Notes: generated from the sequence alone by a model not told the origin. A stretch of 45,475 nt of DNA from Lachnospiraceae bacterium (GCA_024682555.1 JAIKZD010000046.1:1-45475), one strand, 5' to 3'; numbered from the stretch's first letter, positions 27,198-36,252 are shown. Translations and numbers: made by a program.

Positions 27198-27950
27198 TCA
27201 TTCTTCCGATATCTCCGTAAAGATCATATGACCCTCTACAGCGATGATATTCCCGTTTTCAAGCTGTCTTTCGATCTGTCTGTTTACCGCTTCCCCCTCT
27301 ATCATTGCTTCGCCTGCCAAAACCTCGGCATACCAGCCTGTCGGGGCTCTGAATATCTTGATCTTGGTCTTTAAGTTCAGATCCTTTAACACAGTGCCGT
27401 CTTTTCCTATGATATCCCCAAGCGGGTTAACCTCTTCAGGCCTGTGCCCATCGCGGTTTCTGATAATAAGTCTTAATCGTGTATCATTCTCTTTCGGGTG
27501 CAATATGTCCCGTTTATATCCCATATCTTTTGTTTTCTGCGCCGTATCGTTCCCGGAACCGGAGAGATTCCGGTCCTTTTTCTCATCATCCGACGGTTTA
27601 TTATCATCACTGACGCCTCTGTTTCTTTCTGCGCTCTTTACAGCCTCGCTTCTCCTTATGATCTTATCGGCCATGATATCAAAAAAATATCCACAAATGC
27701 TGCAGGCAAGGGGCAGCACTCCGTTCTCAACGGCTGTCACCTGTGCGCATTGTGGACATATAACAACATCTTCATCCTTTATGGGAGGTACAGAAACTCC
27801 GCCTGCAGGAACAGTTCCTTCAAGATCCCATACAGTCGTTTTTCTTTTCTGTTCCGTTTTCCCGGTCAGATACTTTCCGCAATGAAGACAGTACATCTGT
27901 CTGGCAGGGTTTTCATGATTGCAGTGTGCGCATTTTTTTGTTCCCTGCAC
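27198..27950 (-). CDS. double zinc-ribbon protein with FHA-like C-terminus
   Basis: This 250-residue protein has two zinc ribbons: Cys7/10/21/24 and Cys65/68/83/86. A charged disordered linker (about 95-155) follows. The C-terminal about 85 residues have a strand pattern with NPLGDIIGKDG, LKTKIKIFRAPTGWYAEV and GEAMIEGEAV, consistent with a divergent FHA-like sandwich, which would bind phosphothreonine. The start is a GTG that overlaps the preceding gene by 38 bases and is needed to keep the first ribbon. In a locus with a kinase and a phosphatase, a phospho-reader role makes sense. The FHA assignment is tentative. Confidence 0.65.
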   Translation of the reverse strand: MQGTKKCAHCNHENPARQMYCLHCGKYLTGKTEQKRKTTVWDLEGTVPAGGVSVPPIKDEDVVICPQCAQVTAVENGVLPLACSICGYFFDIMADKIIRRSEAVKSAERNRGVSDDNKPSDDEKKDRNLSGSGNDTAQKTKDMGYKRDILHPKENDTRLRLIIRNRDGHRPEEVNPLGDIIGKDGTVLKDLNLKTKIKIFRAPTGWYAEVLAGEAMIEGEAVNRQIERQLENGNIIAVEGHMIFTEISEE

Positions 27951-29217
27951 GTCTCCTTGCCCTCCTGTCTATCTTTTCCGATCTCTTATCTTTTCCGCTT
28001 CCTGAAGCCGCCGCATCCGCGCTTTTTAGGTTAACCTTAAAGGTATGATCCCTGTTCGGCGATCTGTAGCTCTTCTGTTTGAGATACACGCCTCTTTCGG
28101 CAAGGGCCTTTACAAGCTCTTTGTGGCGGGAACAGAAATCGATCTGGCTCTGGTAACTGAACTCCCGGTCATCATCGGTTATCTCATCCGAATCGCCAAG
28201 GACCGTCATCCTCATCATGACTGCCCCGCTCTGATCGGTATATACAGCCACGCCCGATCTTTCGGAATTCTTATAAATGCTGCGTTCTGTCTCCCCGAGG
28301 TCTTTTTTTGTCATCACGCCTGAAGTTACCAGGGAGTATCCCATATCGGCCATTACCGCGTTTATCTGGTCCGCGATATAGTCCATCTCATCTTTCTTGC
28401 GGTATTCCTCTCTGAGAGCCTCAACGGCTGCACTAAGCTCTTCAAAGGATGTAAGATCACCGTTTCCCGAAGGGTCTGTCTGCAGGATGGAACAAAGTGA
28501 AAGGTATTCATCATACATATCATTATACCGCTTCGCTTCACGGACGGCAGACTCCTCTTCATCAAAAAGGTGCTGCATCCTCTTTTTGATATCCGCCTCG
28601 TCAAATACCTTTGCGTTTAACATACCGTCAAGTACCGGTACGGCACTTTTATAAAAAGCCTTCAGGTCCGGTGAGCTCTGAGCCTGTACCTGTCCCCTGT
28701 ACCGCATTAGAGTATCCCTAATGACTTTTTTAAGGCTCTCTTGTGTGTAATTGCAGGAAAAATCAATATGAAGTGTTTGTTTCACACCATCTGTATCCTT
28801 AAGCGAAGATGAAAGATCCTGCATCATGGCATTGCTCTGCAAAGCCCGGTCATCATTTCTGCTCCTGTTAAGTCCGACATCAAGAATGCTTTCGATCTTA
28901 CCGGAACATAAGGCAAGCTTTCCCTCTATGGCCTCGGATTCCTTCAGATATACATCAGGATCGGATGAGTTTATATCCTGTATGCCAAGAGAAGCAAGGA
29001 TGCCGTCAAGCTGCAATTCCGCTTCCCGCCTGTAGGGTGCATCTATCTCATTTAAAAGAGTTTTGGATCTCTCAACCAGAGCCCTTATCTTTAAGCAACT
29101 CCCCTGATACTTCATCCGGGCCTCGGTCAGCCTCCTTATGGCTTCCTGTCTCTCCCGCTCAAGCTGCTCCTGTCTCAGTCTCTCTATTTCTGCTTCGCTC
29201 AGTTTCGGACCGCTCAT
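27913..29217 (-). CDS. coiled-coil protein of unknown function
   Basis: I do not recognise the family. The 434-residue protein opens with a charged helix (SEAEIERLRQEQLERERQEAI) and continues as predicted coiled coil to about residue 280. A globular part follows (about 285-385, with YSLVTSGVMT, GVAVYTDQSGAVMMRMTVLG and FSYQSQIDFCSRHKELV), then a basic Arg/Lys-rich tail. It starts behind GAGGGTGA, 14 bases after the PP2C gene, and its end overlaps the zinc-ribbon gene. It may be a structural or adaptor component. No signal peptide or membrane helix is seen. Confidence 0.6.
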   Translation of the reverse strand: MSGPKLSEAEIERLRQEQLERERQEAIRRLTEARMKYQGSCLKIRALVERSKTLLNEIDAPYRREAELQLDGILASLGIQDINSSDPDVYLKESEAIEGKLALCSGKIESILDVGLNRSRNDDRALQSNAMMQDLSSSLKDTDGVKQTLHIDFSCNYTQESLKKVIRDTLMRYRGQVQAQSSPDLKAFYKSAVPVLDGMLNAKVFDEADIKKRMQHLFDEEESAVREAKRYNDMYDEYLSLCSILQTDPSGNGDLTSFEELSAAVEALREEYRKKDEMDYIADQINAVMADMGYSLVTSGVMTKKDLGETERSIYKNSERSGVAVYTDQSGAVMMRMTVLGDSDEITDDDREFSYQSQIDFCSRHKELVKALAERGVYLKQKSYRSPNRDHTFKVNLKSADAAASGSGKDKRSEKIDRRARRRAGNKKMRTLQS

Positions 29218-29230
29218 TGATCACCCTCGC

Positions 29231-31069
29231 CTATTTCTGGTCATTCGTAAACTTACTAAAGAACTTCTTGAGTCTGCCATTCTTCTTTTCGCCTTCAGTA
29301 AAGCTACTTTCTGCTTTCTGCTTTGAATCTTGTCCGTCTATATTATCATTTCCGATCGGAATGAGCTTTACATCGGGAGCATCTGTCTGATCATCCGTGT
29401 CGTCAAAAACAGCTTCTTTTGTTTTCTCTGCGGGATCCCCGGCCGCCGCCTGTTCTTCTCCGGAAGTCATCTGGTTCTCTTCAGGTTCTGTCTGGTTTTC
29501 CTCAGATTCAGTCTGATTCTCTTCAGGCTCTGTCTGGTTTTCCTCAGACTCTGTCTGTTCTTCCTCAGACTCTGTCTGTTCTTCCTCAGACCCCGTCTGT
29601 TTCTCGTCAGATTCTGTCTGCTTCTCTACAGACTCTGCCTGATCCTCGTCTGAGGCCGTCTGTTTTTCCCCGGTCTCTGTCTGGTTTTCCCCAGGATCCG
29701 TCTGATCCTCATCTGAGGCCGTCTGTTTTTCCACGGTCTCTGTCTCAGCTTCAGTATCCTTCGCGGTCTGTTTCTTTCTGTTTTCCTCGCGGAGGCTTAT
29801 GAACTTCTGATATTCCTTATCCTCGGCCAGATATGACTCATCGACATCCGACACGGGAATGATGTTAACTTCTTTTACAGTGCCGCCTGCTCTTATGATA
29901 TATTCCCTGCAGGAATCAAGCCTCTTTTCAAAAGCGGCTTTTTTCTTTGCCTCATTTTCGACGATCGCGCGCAGGATCGATTTCAGATCCTCTATCTTTC
30001 CCTTGGTCTCTGCCCAGACCGACGCGGACCCGCTGCCTCTTAATGCGGATGCCGCTTTATTTGCGGCTTCATCTATACTGTTTAAGACGCCTTTTTTCCT
30101 CTTTTCGTAATCTTCGATCACGGAATTGAACTCGTCGGCAGTATTCTTATATAGCCTTGAGGCATACTCAAGCGGAAGCGCGACTTTCGGTATTTCCTTA
30201 TCAGGACTGTATATACCGGCAAAGGAGCAGTCATCCTCCACTCCGTTCCCTTCAGCCGCATAATAAGCTACAAAGCTGTCGAGATACTTCTGCTGTTCCG
30301 GATCTAATACAATGATCTTTCTCTCACTGTCCTCCATCGAGGAAAGCTTGCTTAATACAGTATATATTAGCTCTCTGTACTGAATATCATCAACGCTGTC
30401 TCCTATACCATCCGACGAAAGAATAACGGCAGACGGTATATTGGCGGATATGACACATCTGAAAGCCTTATCTCTTGTAAAAAGATCCTCATCACACAGT
30501 GATGCCGGCTCACCCATATCACTTTTTTCATCATATTCGAGAGGCTCCATATATATACCGTCAGGAGATATGCACATGATAATCCCGTCACCTATATGCA
30601 TCACGATAAACAGATCCTTACAGATCCCTGCCGCAAGAAATGTCGCCCCGTATATGTTCTTTAATCCCTTCCCGGATTTATAATACTCTCTTACCCTTTC
30701 GGACAGCGGACTCAGATCCTCATCAGTGACGGGATCTTCATTAAGGTCCTCTGATACCTTATTGTCCCAGCATTGTTTAATGCTCTGTTTAAGTCTCTCC
30801 GCTGCATTGCCCGGAAGATCGGAAAAGCTCATTTCCTCGTTGAGATACGTTTCAAAGAAAGAGCCTATCATTTCTTTCGCCGCTTCACATCCAAACTGTG
30901 CCCCCCTGCTGCTTCTGAAACAGTTTTTATCGCTGTGCCCGTCACAGGTAACGGCGATATAGTACCTTCCGAAGTCATCATTATAGGAAAGGGACCGGTC
31001 CTCACAGTCCAGATCCTTCTTTCTATGGGAAAAGCCTGTATGAAAACTGTCAAATGCCCTGTATTCCAT
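29231..31069 (-). CDS. PP2C-family protein phosphatase with repetitive acidic tail
   Basis: This phosphatase is 612 residues from the ATG at 31069; a TTG two codons upstream (31075) is closer to AGGAG and is an alternative start. Residues about 5-285 are a PP2C/PPM domain: DCEDRS, the metal-binding VTCDGHSD (Asp43), a YGATFLAAGI strand, MHIGDG, LSSDGIGD and the final EDDCSF. The metal-ligand Asp residues look intact, so it should remove phosphate from Ser/Thr targets, probably those of the kinase at 33774. Coiled coil follows, then an Asp/Glu/Gln-rich tail of 7-residue repeats (E-E-N-Q-T-E-x). The tail is likely disordered. It lies next to the three VWA genes. Confidence 0.88.
   Translation of the reverse strand: MEYRAFDSFHTGFSHRKKDLDCEDRSLSYNDDFGRYYIAVTCDGHSDKNCFRSSRGAQFGCEAAKEMIGSFFETYLNEEMSFSDLPGNAAERLKQSIKQCWDNKVSEDLNEDPVTDEDLSPLSERVREYYKSGKGLKNIYGATFLAAGICKDLFIVMHIGDGIIMCISPDGIYMEPLEYDEKSDMGEPASLCDEDLFTRDKAFRCVISANIPSAVILSSDGIGDSVDDIQYRELIYTVLSKLSSMEDSERKIIVLDPEQQKYLDSFVAYYAAEGNGVEDDCSFAGIYSPDKEIPKVALPLEYASRLYKNTADEFNSVIEDYEKRKKGVLNSIDEAANKAASALRGSGSASVWAETKGKIEDLKSILRAIVENEAKKKAAFEKRLDSCREYIIRAGGTVKEVNIIPVSDVDESYLAEDKEYQKFISLREENRKKQTAKDTEAETETVEKQTASDEDQTDPGENQTETGEKQTASDEDQAESVEKQTESDEKQTGSEEEQTESEEEQTESEENQTEPEENQTESEENQTEPEENQMTSGEEQAAAGDPAEKTKEAVFDDTDDQTDAPDVKLIPIGNDNIDGQDSKQKAESSFTEGEKKNGRLKKFFSKFTNDQK
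29467..29745 (-). repeat. 21-bp tandem repeats in the PP2C gene
   Basis: About a dozen units of 21 bases encode a 7-residue repeat (E-E-N-Q-T-E-S/P and variants) in the phosphatase tail. The central units are nearly identical at the DNA level and the outer ones have drifted. Copy number could change by slippage. Confidence 0.85.
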
Positions 31070-31089
31070 ATACAATGATTCTCCTGTGC

Positions 31090-31956
31090 TTATGAGAAGC
31101 TGTCTTCACCATATTCTTCATCAAAATCTTTATCAAAATCATAACCTCCAAAGCCACCGTCGTCATTACCGCTTCCGGACCCGTCTCCCTCATCGTTCCG
31201 CCCGTTGTCATCATCCGAAACCGGTGTACGCTTTGTTGCATCAATGATCGATTTGATGGTATTTGCTTCAACTGCGGCACATATCTCCTCCGCAGCAACT
31301 GCTTCTATTATCCCTTCACTGGGTTCTCCGCTTATGAACCTGCTGACTGCCTGCCTTGCAGATGTACTGTCGATCGCTTCCTTACCCATCAGAACAGCGT
31401 ATCTCTGGGAATGCTTGAACCAGGCGTTTTCAAGCAGTCTGTCCAGAGCAGAATCATAATCATCTCCTTCTGTGGGGGCACCGTCCGTAAGGAACATGAT
31501 ATACGGCTCTGCTACCTTACCTATTTTAGGAATGAATTCCTTTCTGGAAAGCTTCTGATCCAGTTCGTCGAAGGCTTTACTGTACAGAGTCTGCCATTTT
31601 GAACAGTCTATCGGATCATGATTATACTCTGTAATGTTCCTGGGCTCTACTATCCATCTTGCATCATAATCAAATGTCATGATCGCGATCTTTAACTCAA
31701 ACTGTGAAATACAGTCCTTCTGGATCTCACGAAGGGCCGGTATCATTTTTGTAAACGACTCATTAACGGCATCGATCCTTGACATTTCCTTTTCGACTTC
31801 CACATCGTTTTCTTTTACTCTTACCTTTTCTTTTACCAGCATACTTCCCGAAGTATCAACGATAAATATGATATTCAGGGTCTTTGCGGTCGACATGATT
31901 TTCTTTTCATCCAGATCTCCTTTAAAAATTTCATTTCCGGTAAACTCGTCTCCCAT
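31090..31956 (-). CDS. VWA-domain protein (TerY-like)
   Basis: This 288-residue protein is mostly one von Willebrand factor A domain. The metal-ion-dependent adhesion site DTSGS is at residues 34-38, with the later FLTDGAPTEGD segment carrying the second Asp. The C-terminal about 40 residues are a Gly/Asp-rich tail ending in DEEYGEDSFS. No signal peptide is seen, so it is probably cytoplasmic. The TerY subgroup of VWA proteins occurs with PP2C phosphatases and kinases, as here. It is the third of three consecutive VWA genes and precedes the PP2C gene by about 20 bases. Confidence 0.9.
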   Translation of the reverse strand: MGDEFTGNEIFKGDLDEKKIMSTAKTLNIIFIVDTSGSMLVKEKVRVKENDVEVEKEMSRIDAVNESFTKMIPALREIQKDCISQFELKIAIMTFDYDARWIVEPRNITEYNHDPIDCSKWQTLYSKAFDELDQKLSRKEFIPKIGKVAEPYIMFLTDGAPTEGDDYDSALDRLLENAWFKHSQRYAVLMGKEAIDSTSARQAVSRFISGEPSEGIIEAVAAEEICAAVEANTIKSIIDATKRTPVSDDDNGRNDEGDGSGSGNDDGGFGGYDFDKDFDEEYGEDSFS

Positions 31957-32046
31957 AACACTTTTCCGCTTAAATACGTACTTCCTCCTTATCTTATTTC
32001 TTAACGTTTATTTATGGTAAAAAACTATGCTCCGTTTTATCAACAC

Positions 32047-32069
32047 CTGCTGTCCTCATCTGACAGCAG
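32047..32069 (-). other. hairpin between two VWA genes
   Basis: A perfect 8-bp stem (CTGCTGTC with GACAGCAG, 7-base loop) lies just after the stop codon of the VWA gene at 32074. No T-run follows, so it may be an RNA processing or partial attenuation site rather than a terminator. The remainder of the 117-base gap is AT-rich. Confidence 0.5.
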
Positions 32070-32073
32070 TTTC

Positions 32074-32679
32074 CTAATCAAAGACTGATATAAAATCATT
32101 TTCCGGGCCGGATCCACAGGTCTTTTCATCTGTAAAGGCGCTTATCAGATGTTCCGTCTCTATCGGCAATCTGCTTAATTCCACTATTCTGTCAGCCTTG
32201 AATCCTACGAACTCAAGCAGATCCTGATCACTCACGAGCGGATCCCGTTCCACACAGGCAACCAGCCTGACCGCGTTTCTGAACTGATCGAGACTTTTTG
32301 CTTTTTCAAGCTTTCCCTGATAGTTCAGGCTGTCAACAGGCTTGCCATCAGTAATAAGTATGATCCCCAAATCCCCCCCCGGTCTGTCCGCTAAACAGCC
32401 GATGATACCCTCATACATGGTCTCAAACCTTGTAAGCGGATAAAAATCTCCCGATGCCTTTACTTCAAAATCAGGAAAACCGTCGTTTTGAACATCCCCG
32501 ATATGATACAGCTCAGAAACCGAATCATTGAAAGTCATATACCTGACCGATACTTCTGTGTCATACCGTTTAATATGATTCCTGATAACGCTGACACACT
32601 CTGTCAGAACAGCGTTTACAGCAGCTATACGGTTACTGTACATACTTCCCGAGGTATCTATTATATATATCAGCTCCAT
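32074..32679 (-). CDS. small VWA-domain protein (TerY-like)
   Basis: A 201-residue protein from the ATG at 32679, supported by GGAGAG eight bases upstream; a GTG ten codons earlier is the alternative. It is essentially a bare VWA domain with DTSGS at residues 8-12, a Thr in the expected central loop and ILITDGKPVD supplying the last metal ligand. It is the closest of the three to the TerY type in size. It lacks the acidic tails of its two VWA neighbours. It probably mediates metal-dependent protein contacts within the complex. Confidence 0.9.
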   Translation of the reverse strand: MELIYIIDTSGSMYSNRIAAVNAVLTECVSVIRNHIKRYDTEVSVRYMTFNDSVSELYHIGDVQNDGFPDFEVKASGDFYPLTRFETMYEGIIGCLADRPGGDLGIILITDGKPVDSLNYQGKLEKAKSLDQFRNAVRLVACVERDPLVSDQDLLEFVGFKADRIVELSRLPIETEHLISAFTDEKTCGSGPENDFISVFD

Positions 32680-32736
32680 AGACCGTACTCTCCGTTTTTT
32701 CTGTTGCACCGGCTTAACAAGTTTACTGACGGATCA

Positions 32737-33756
32737 TCAGACCGGATCGTTAAAAGGATTCACCCCGAAAGGATCATCCGCGGAACCGTCTCCATTGTCA
32801 GCAGTAAAAATATCATCACCGTTATCAGCGGCGAAAACATCATCGCCGGTTCCTTTAAAAACATCCCCGTCATCATTATCACCTGATGTATCATTCCCGC
32901 CGGTTGCTGTATCATCCGGCTCAAAGTCACGGTCAAACGGATCAAAATCACGATCAAACGGTCCCGGATCCTTACCATCCTGACCGGATGCGGATCCATT
33001 ATCCGTTCTGTCATCAAGATCAGCTGAAGCGTCATTACCTGCGGTCTGATCATCATCTTCGGCATCAGGACAGTTGTTATCGCCGGAATGTTTTGTTGCG
33101 CCTCTGATCGTTCGCATCGTCTCCGTGTTTATGATCTCTGTTATTGCACTGTCACCTACAGGGACAATGTCTTTTGGATCATTGACAAACCTGTCAAACG
33201 CGGCTTTTGCGCTGTCACTGTCAACGGCATCCCCTATCAGAACAACACATCTGCTCGTATAAGGAAAATACTTGTTATTTAACAGTTCGTTCAACTTATA
33301 CGAATAATTGTCGGTCGGTTCTCCATCCGTAAGGAACAGGATGGCCGGCGGACAGCGTTTACCTGTATACTTCATGATTTCGTCATCGGACAGCACTCTG
33401 TTTAATTCACTGAAAACACCACCATATCTAGTAAGTCCAGGCCGTGTTGTCATCGTGTCAAACACAACCTCTTCAACAGGAGTCAGCTCTAGTTCCCATT
33501 TGACTGATGAGACAAAACTCATGACCGCGATCCTTAAGTCAAGTGAATTATTATTTTTCAGCTCACACAGTTTATATCTCAGTTCTTTGAGCGCGCTGTT
33601 AACCGATCCGATCCTTCCGCCCTCATCCATGGATCTGCTGCAGTCTATGATAAAGATAACCGGAAGATAATAAGGTGATGTCCTTACCTTCATGCCTCCC
33701 AGATCCCCGTTCACCAGGCCTTCCCCGAAAATATCATCATCATAATTATCTGCCAT
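32737..33756 (-). CDS. VWA-domain protein with long acidic tail
   Basis: A 339-residue protein. The VWA domain (about 30-225) has a variant metal site DCSRS (residues 38-42) and FLTDGEPTDN. The C-terminal about 110 residues are very Asp-rich with imperfect repeats (FDRDFDPFDRDFEPDD, and GDD-V/I-F-A/T-A-D-N-G repeats) and are likely disordered. Pfam-type relatives act as assembly adaptors. An AGGAG site precedes the ATG. It is the first VWA gene after the kinase. Confidence 0.9.
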   Translation of the reverse strand: MADNYDDDIFGEGLVNGDLGGMKVRTSPYYLPVIFIIDCSRSMDEGGRIGSVNSALKELRYKLCELKNNNSLDLRIAVMSFVSSVKWELELTPVEEVVFDTMTTRPGLTRYGGVFSELNRVLSDDEIMKYTGKRCPPAILFLTDGEPTDNYSYKLNELLNNKYFPYTSRCVVLIGDAVDSDSAKAAFDRFVNDPKDIVPVGDSAITEIINTETMRTIRGATKHSGDNNCPDAEDDDQTAGNDASADLDDRTDNGSASGQDGKDPGPFDRDFDPFDRDFEPDDTATGGNDTSGDNDDGDVFKGTGDDVFAADNGDDIFTADNGDGSADDPFGVNPFNDPV

Positions 33757-33773
33757 TTTCTTATCTCCTCGTC

Positions 33774-35135
33774 TTAGTTATTCATTGTTTTAGGATCAAA
33801 AACTACCCCAACTATTTTTGGATTTTCGCGCTGGAACAGTATCTGTACTCCGGGTGATATAGGAAATTCCTGACCTCTTTCAAGATCGGATTTCTGTTTT
33901 GTCACCGGAGAATAACAGGTCCAGATCTTGGGACTCATATTTCTGATCGCAAGACTTTTGATATTCTTATCATATACGATACCCCCGTATATTTTGGTAA
34001 ATTCCCTGTCATTTCCATCAACAGCTATCTGATACAGGGCTTTGTGGGGGTACATAGCGATCTTATTTCCCCCTATCTTAAGTCCGAGACAGCCCGGCGG
34101 AACCGATTCGGGAACTGAGAAATTCACAAAACGCTCCTTTCCGGATGCCAATTTGATCAGCGTATCCCTTGCCCTCGATATAACAGATATCCATTCGATC
34201 TCAGGCGGGCGCTTGTTTACATTTTCTATTCCCTCCGTAAAGACCGTGATAAAGGTCATGCGAAGTTCTCTTGGTAAGGACATGAAACGTTCATACGCGT
34301 TTGGCGCATACACATCCGTCGGTCTGTTTGAATCATTCTCCGGGTCAAAATGGAACACAGGCTTTATGGCATACAGATGTTCTTCAACCGTGTCAGTGCA
34401 AAGCGGATACTTCTCCCACGTTTTTCCCTCCATCGGATGGTCAATGCAGAACAGTTCATAGAGGACAACAGCAAGCGAATAATAATCCGTATCGATTCCG
34501 GGATTCTGCTTATATCTGCTCCTGGGGATCTCAGGCGCCATGAATCCTTTTGTGCCTTTTACCGAACAGGGACTTCCGTCTACAGATACATTGTCATTAT
34601 CAACTATCTTTACATCTCCAGTCTCGGGATTTATCGCAAAGTTCCTGGGGTTGAGATCTTTATAGGAAAAGCCCTTCATTACATGAAGTTCCTTCATTCC
34701 CCTTGCTATGTTCATTCCCGCAGTCAGTTTTGCGTTGAAGCTTTTGAATCTTACAGCTCTGCCGTCTGCGTCATTTCTTAAAAAACGCTCCATCTCATAG
34801 TAGCCCTCGGGAAGCAGAGGCATCAGATATCCGAACTTTTTCCCCTTCTCCGGTTTTTCCTCCGTGACCATATAAAGCGGCCATATAAAGCGGTCACTAG
34901 GTCTTTTCTTCTCACCGTACATTCCCGATATCGTCTGGTACTGGGCACCTCCGATTACATCGGATGAAGACTTGCAGTACCACTTAAGTGCATAGTCGTT
35001 TCCTCTGTAGGTAACATGGTATACCTCTCCCTGACCTCCATCGGCTATAAACCTGTTGATCTTTATCGGAGACCCGTTTTCATCAACAACTTTTATCCCC
35101 TTCTCAAAGATCTCACCTCTGACATTTGAATCCAT
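33774..35135 (-). CDS. Ser/Thr protein kinase with C-terminal FHA-like or beta-rich domain
   Basis: This kinase is 453 residues from the ATG at 35135; a GTG five codons upstream overlaps the GGAGG binding site and is rejected. The kinase domain (about 25-300) keeps all key residues: glycine loop GGQGEVY (33-39), Lys51, catalytic loop YKDLNPRN (Asp160, Asn165) and the metal-binding Asp179 in a DND version of DFG. GFMAPE follows. The C-terminal about 110 residues are strand-rich without obvious catalytic motifs and may be FHA-like. This is the only kinase in the locus that looks active. Together with PP2C and VWA proteins it forms a TerY-P-type triad. Confidence 0.9.
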   Translation of the reverse strand: MDSNVRGEIFEKGIKVVDENGSPIKINRFIADGGQGEVYHVTYRGNDYALKWYCKSSSDVIGGAQYQTISGMYGEKKRPSDRFIWPLYMVTEEKPEKGKKFGYLMPLLPEGYYEMERFLRNDADGRAVRFKSFNAKLTAGMNIARGMKELHVMKGFSYKDLNPRNFAINPETGDVKIVDNDNVSVDGSPCSVKGTKGFMAPEIPRSRYKQNPGIDTDYYSLAVVLYELFCIDHPMEGKTWEKYPLCTDTVEEHLYAIKPVFHFDPENDSNRPTDVYAPNAYERFMSLPRELRMTFITVFTEGIENVNKRPPEIEWISVISRARDTLIKLASGKERFVNFSVPESVPPGCLGLKIGGNKIAMYPHKALYQIAVDGNDREFTKIYGGIVYDKNIKSLAIRNMSPKIWTCYSPVTKQKSDLERGQEFPISPGVQILFQRENPKIVGVVFDPKTMNN

Positions 35136-35198
35136 TTCCGTTCCCTCCACTATTCTTTTACTGATCAGTTTGTTTTGTACACAACCTGCTCTTTTTGA

Positions 35199-36209
35199 TC
35201 AATTAAACCGTACATCAAATAAAAATACCGAATGTCTGTCATTAACCGTATATGACATGGAAAACGCTTTATTTGTCTTTCTCGAGATATGTTCCCTTAC
35301 AAGCCCAGATATCTCTTCTTTGGTCTCTATGCGTTTTATCATTTTGAACTGTATGAAGACCCTCTTCTTTCCGGCCCTATTTTCAAGTATCCTGTCAAGA
35401 TAATCCTTTATGGATTCCGAAGAAGTAAACAGCGCATTCCTTCTGGCATACATATTTACCTCTTTATTCGAACAGCTCGGATATCCTACATACTGATGAT
35501 CCCTCATCATCTCTATATCCGGCAGGAAAAAATAATCGTATCTGACCGGGCCGTCTTTTTTCGTCAGGCACATATCCCAGGTGACATCCACCTGGATCGC
35601 GGCATTTCCTGCACGGATTATATTCCATGCGTGATTGCCGTAATCCTTGGTTTCGGGATGTATGGAATTACCGCTGACAAAGATTGCGTCAATACCGGCC
35701 ATTTTGCACAGATATCTGTAAGCCAGGGCGATACCGGCACAGACTGCCGTATTGTTCAGGAAAAATCCTTCTATGGTATACGCACCTTTGATATCCGCGC
35801 CCTCTTTGATCGCCTCCTCATCATAGGTACAGTTCCTTACCATGTGGTCATGAAGCCACAGGCATTTTTCATAGACCGAGCGTGCTTTCGATCCATTAAG
35901 CTTTTGTATGATCTGTTCTGCTTTATTCTCTATTGCAGCTTTCTTTTCATGAAACTCCGCATAACCATAATAATATTTAGGAAGATATTCCATACAGTCG
36001 GTTTTCTTCCTGCTGCTTATAGACCAGAAATCCACATTAAACAATTCGGGGTGATCAAAATGGACCGCCTGGATGACCTTTCTTAACATATCTGAATCAG
36101 TTACCCCGCAGGCATTTATGCTTTCGCTCCCCCACTCAAGTCCCTTCAGGATCCCTTCGTATGCGTATGCTTCATCCGGAGATAATCTGCTGAAATAATA
36201 CTCATTCAT
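35199..36209 (-). CDS. transglutaminase-like cysteine protease fold protein, intact triad
   Basis: This 336-residue protein has a transglutaminase-core domain with an apparent full triad: Cys157 in NTAVCAGIALAYRYL, His193 in GNHAWN and Asp208 in IQVDVTWD. The N-terminal about 110 residues resemble the helical pre-domain of bacterial transglutaminase-like proteins. No signal peptide or membrane helix is visible, so it is likely cytoplasmic. It is the first gene of the long island transcript, behind a leader with two TTATGTAAAC repeats. It may process or crosslink an island protein. It contrasts with the degenerate relative at 6602. Confidence 0.85.
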   Translation of the reverse strand: MNEYYFSRLSPDEAYAYEGILKGLEWGSESINACGVTDSDMLRKVIQAVHFDHPELFNVDFWSISSRKKTDCMEYLPKYYYGYAEFHEKKAAIENKAEQIIQKLNGSKARSVYEKCLWLHDHMVRNCTYDEEAIKEGADIKGAYTIEGFFLNNTAVCAGIALAYRYLCKMAGIDAIFVSGNSIHPETKDYGNHAWNIIRAGNAAIQVDVTWDMCLTKKDGPVRYDYFFLPDIEMMRDHQYVGYPSCSNKEVNMYARRNALFTSSESIKDYLDRILENRAGKKRVFIQFKMIKRIETKEEISGLVREHISRKTNKAFSMSYTVNDRHSVFLFDVRFN

Positions 36210-36221
36210 AGATATACAAAT

Positions 36222-36252
36222 TTATGTAAACCCAATTCCTTGTTATGTAAAC
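36222..36252 (-). repeat. paired TTATGTAAAC direct repeats in the island leader
   Basis: TTATGTAAAC occurs at 36222-36231 and 36243-36252, 21 bases apart, that is two helical turns. The second repeat is followed by a GGCGC/GCGCC hairpin (36255-36270). The same 10-mer also occurs in gaps at 9286-9295 and 41998-42007. It may be a protein-binding site. Confidence 0.5.

Noticed and set aside
27244-27885. Long plus-strand open frame opposite the zinc-ribbon gene
   Set aside because: It has no ribosome binding site, no recognisable domain, and mirrors the codon pattern of the well-supported minus-strand gene.
29467-29745. A CRISPR-like array
   Set aside because: The 21-bp units are contiguous with no spacers and lie in frame in the phosphatase gene as 7-residue repeats.
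35289-36086. A 265-codon plus-strand open frame opposite the transglutaminase gene
   Set aside because: The minus-strand protein has a clear catalytic triad and the plus frame gives no family match or binding site.
9316-36209. A standard type VII secretion locus
   Set aside because: Apart from the FtsK-like ATPase and small helical protein, the usual partners (YukD, EsaA, EssA, EssB or EccB/D/E) are not seen, and the ATPase lacks membrane helices.
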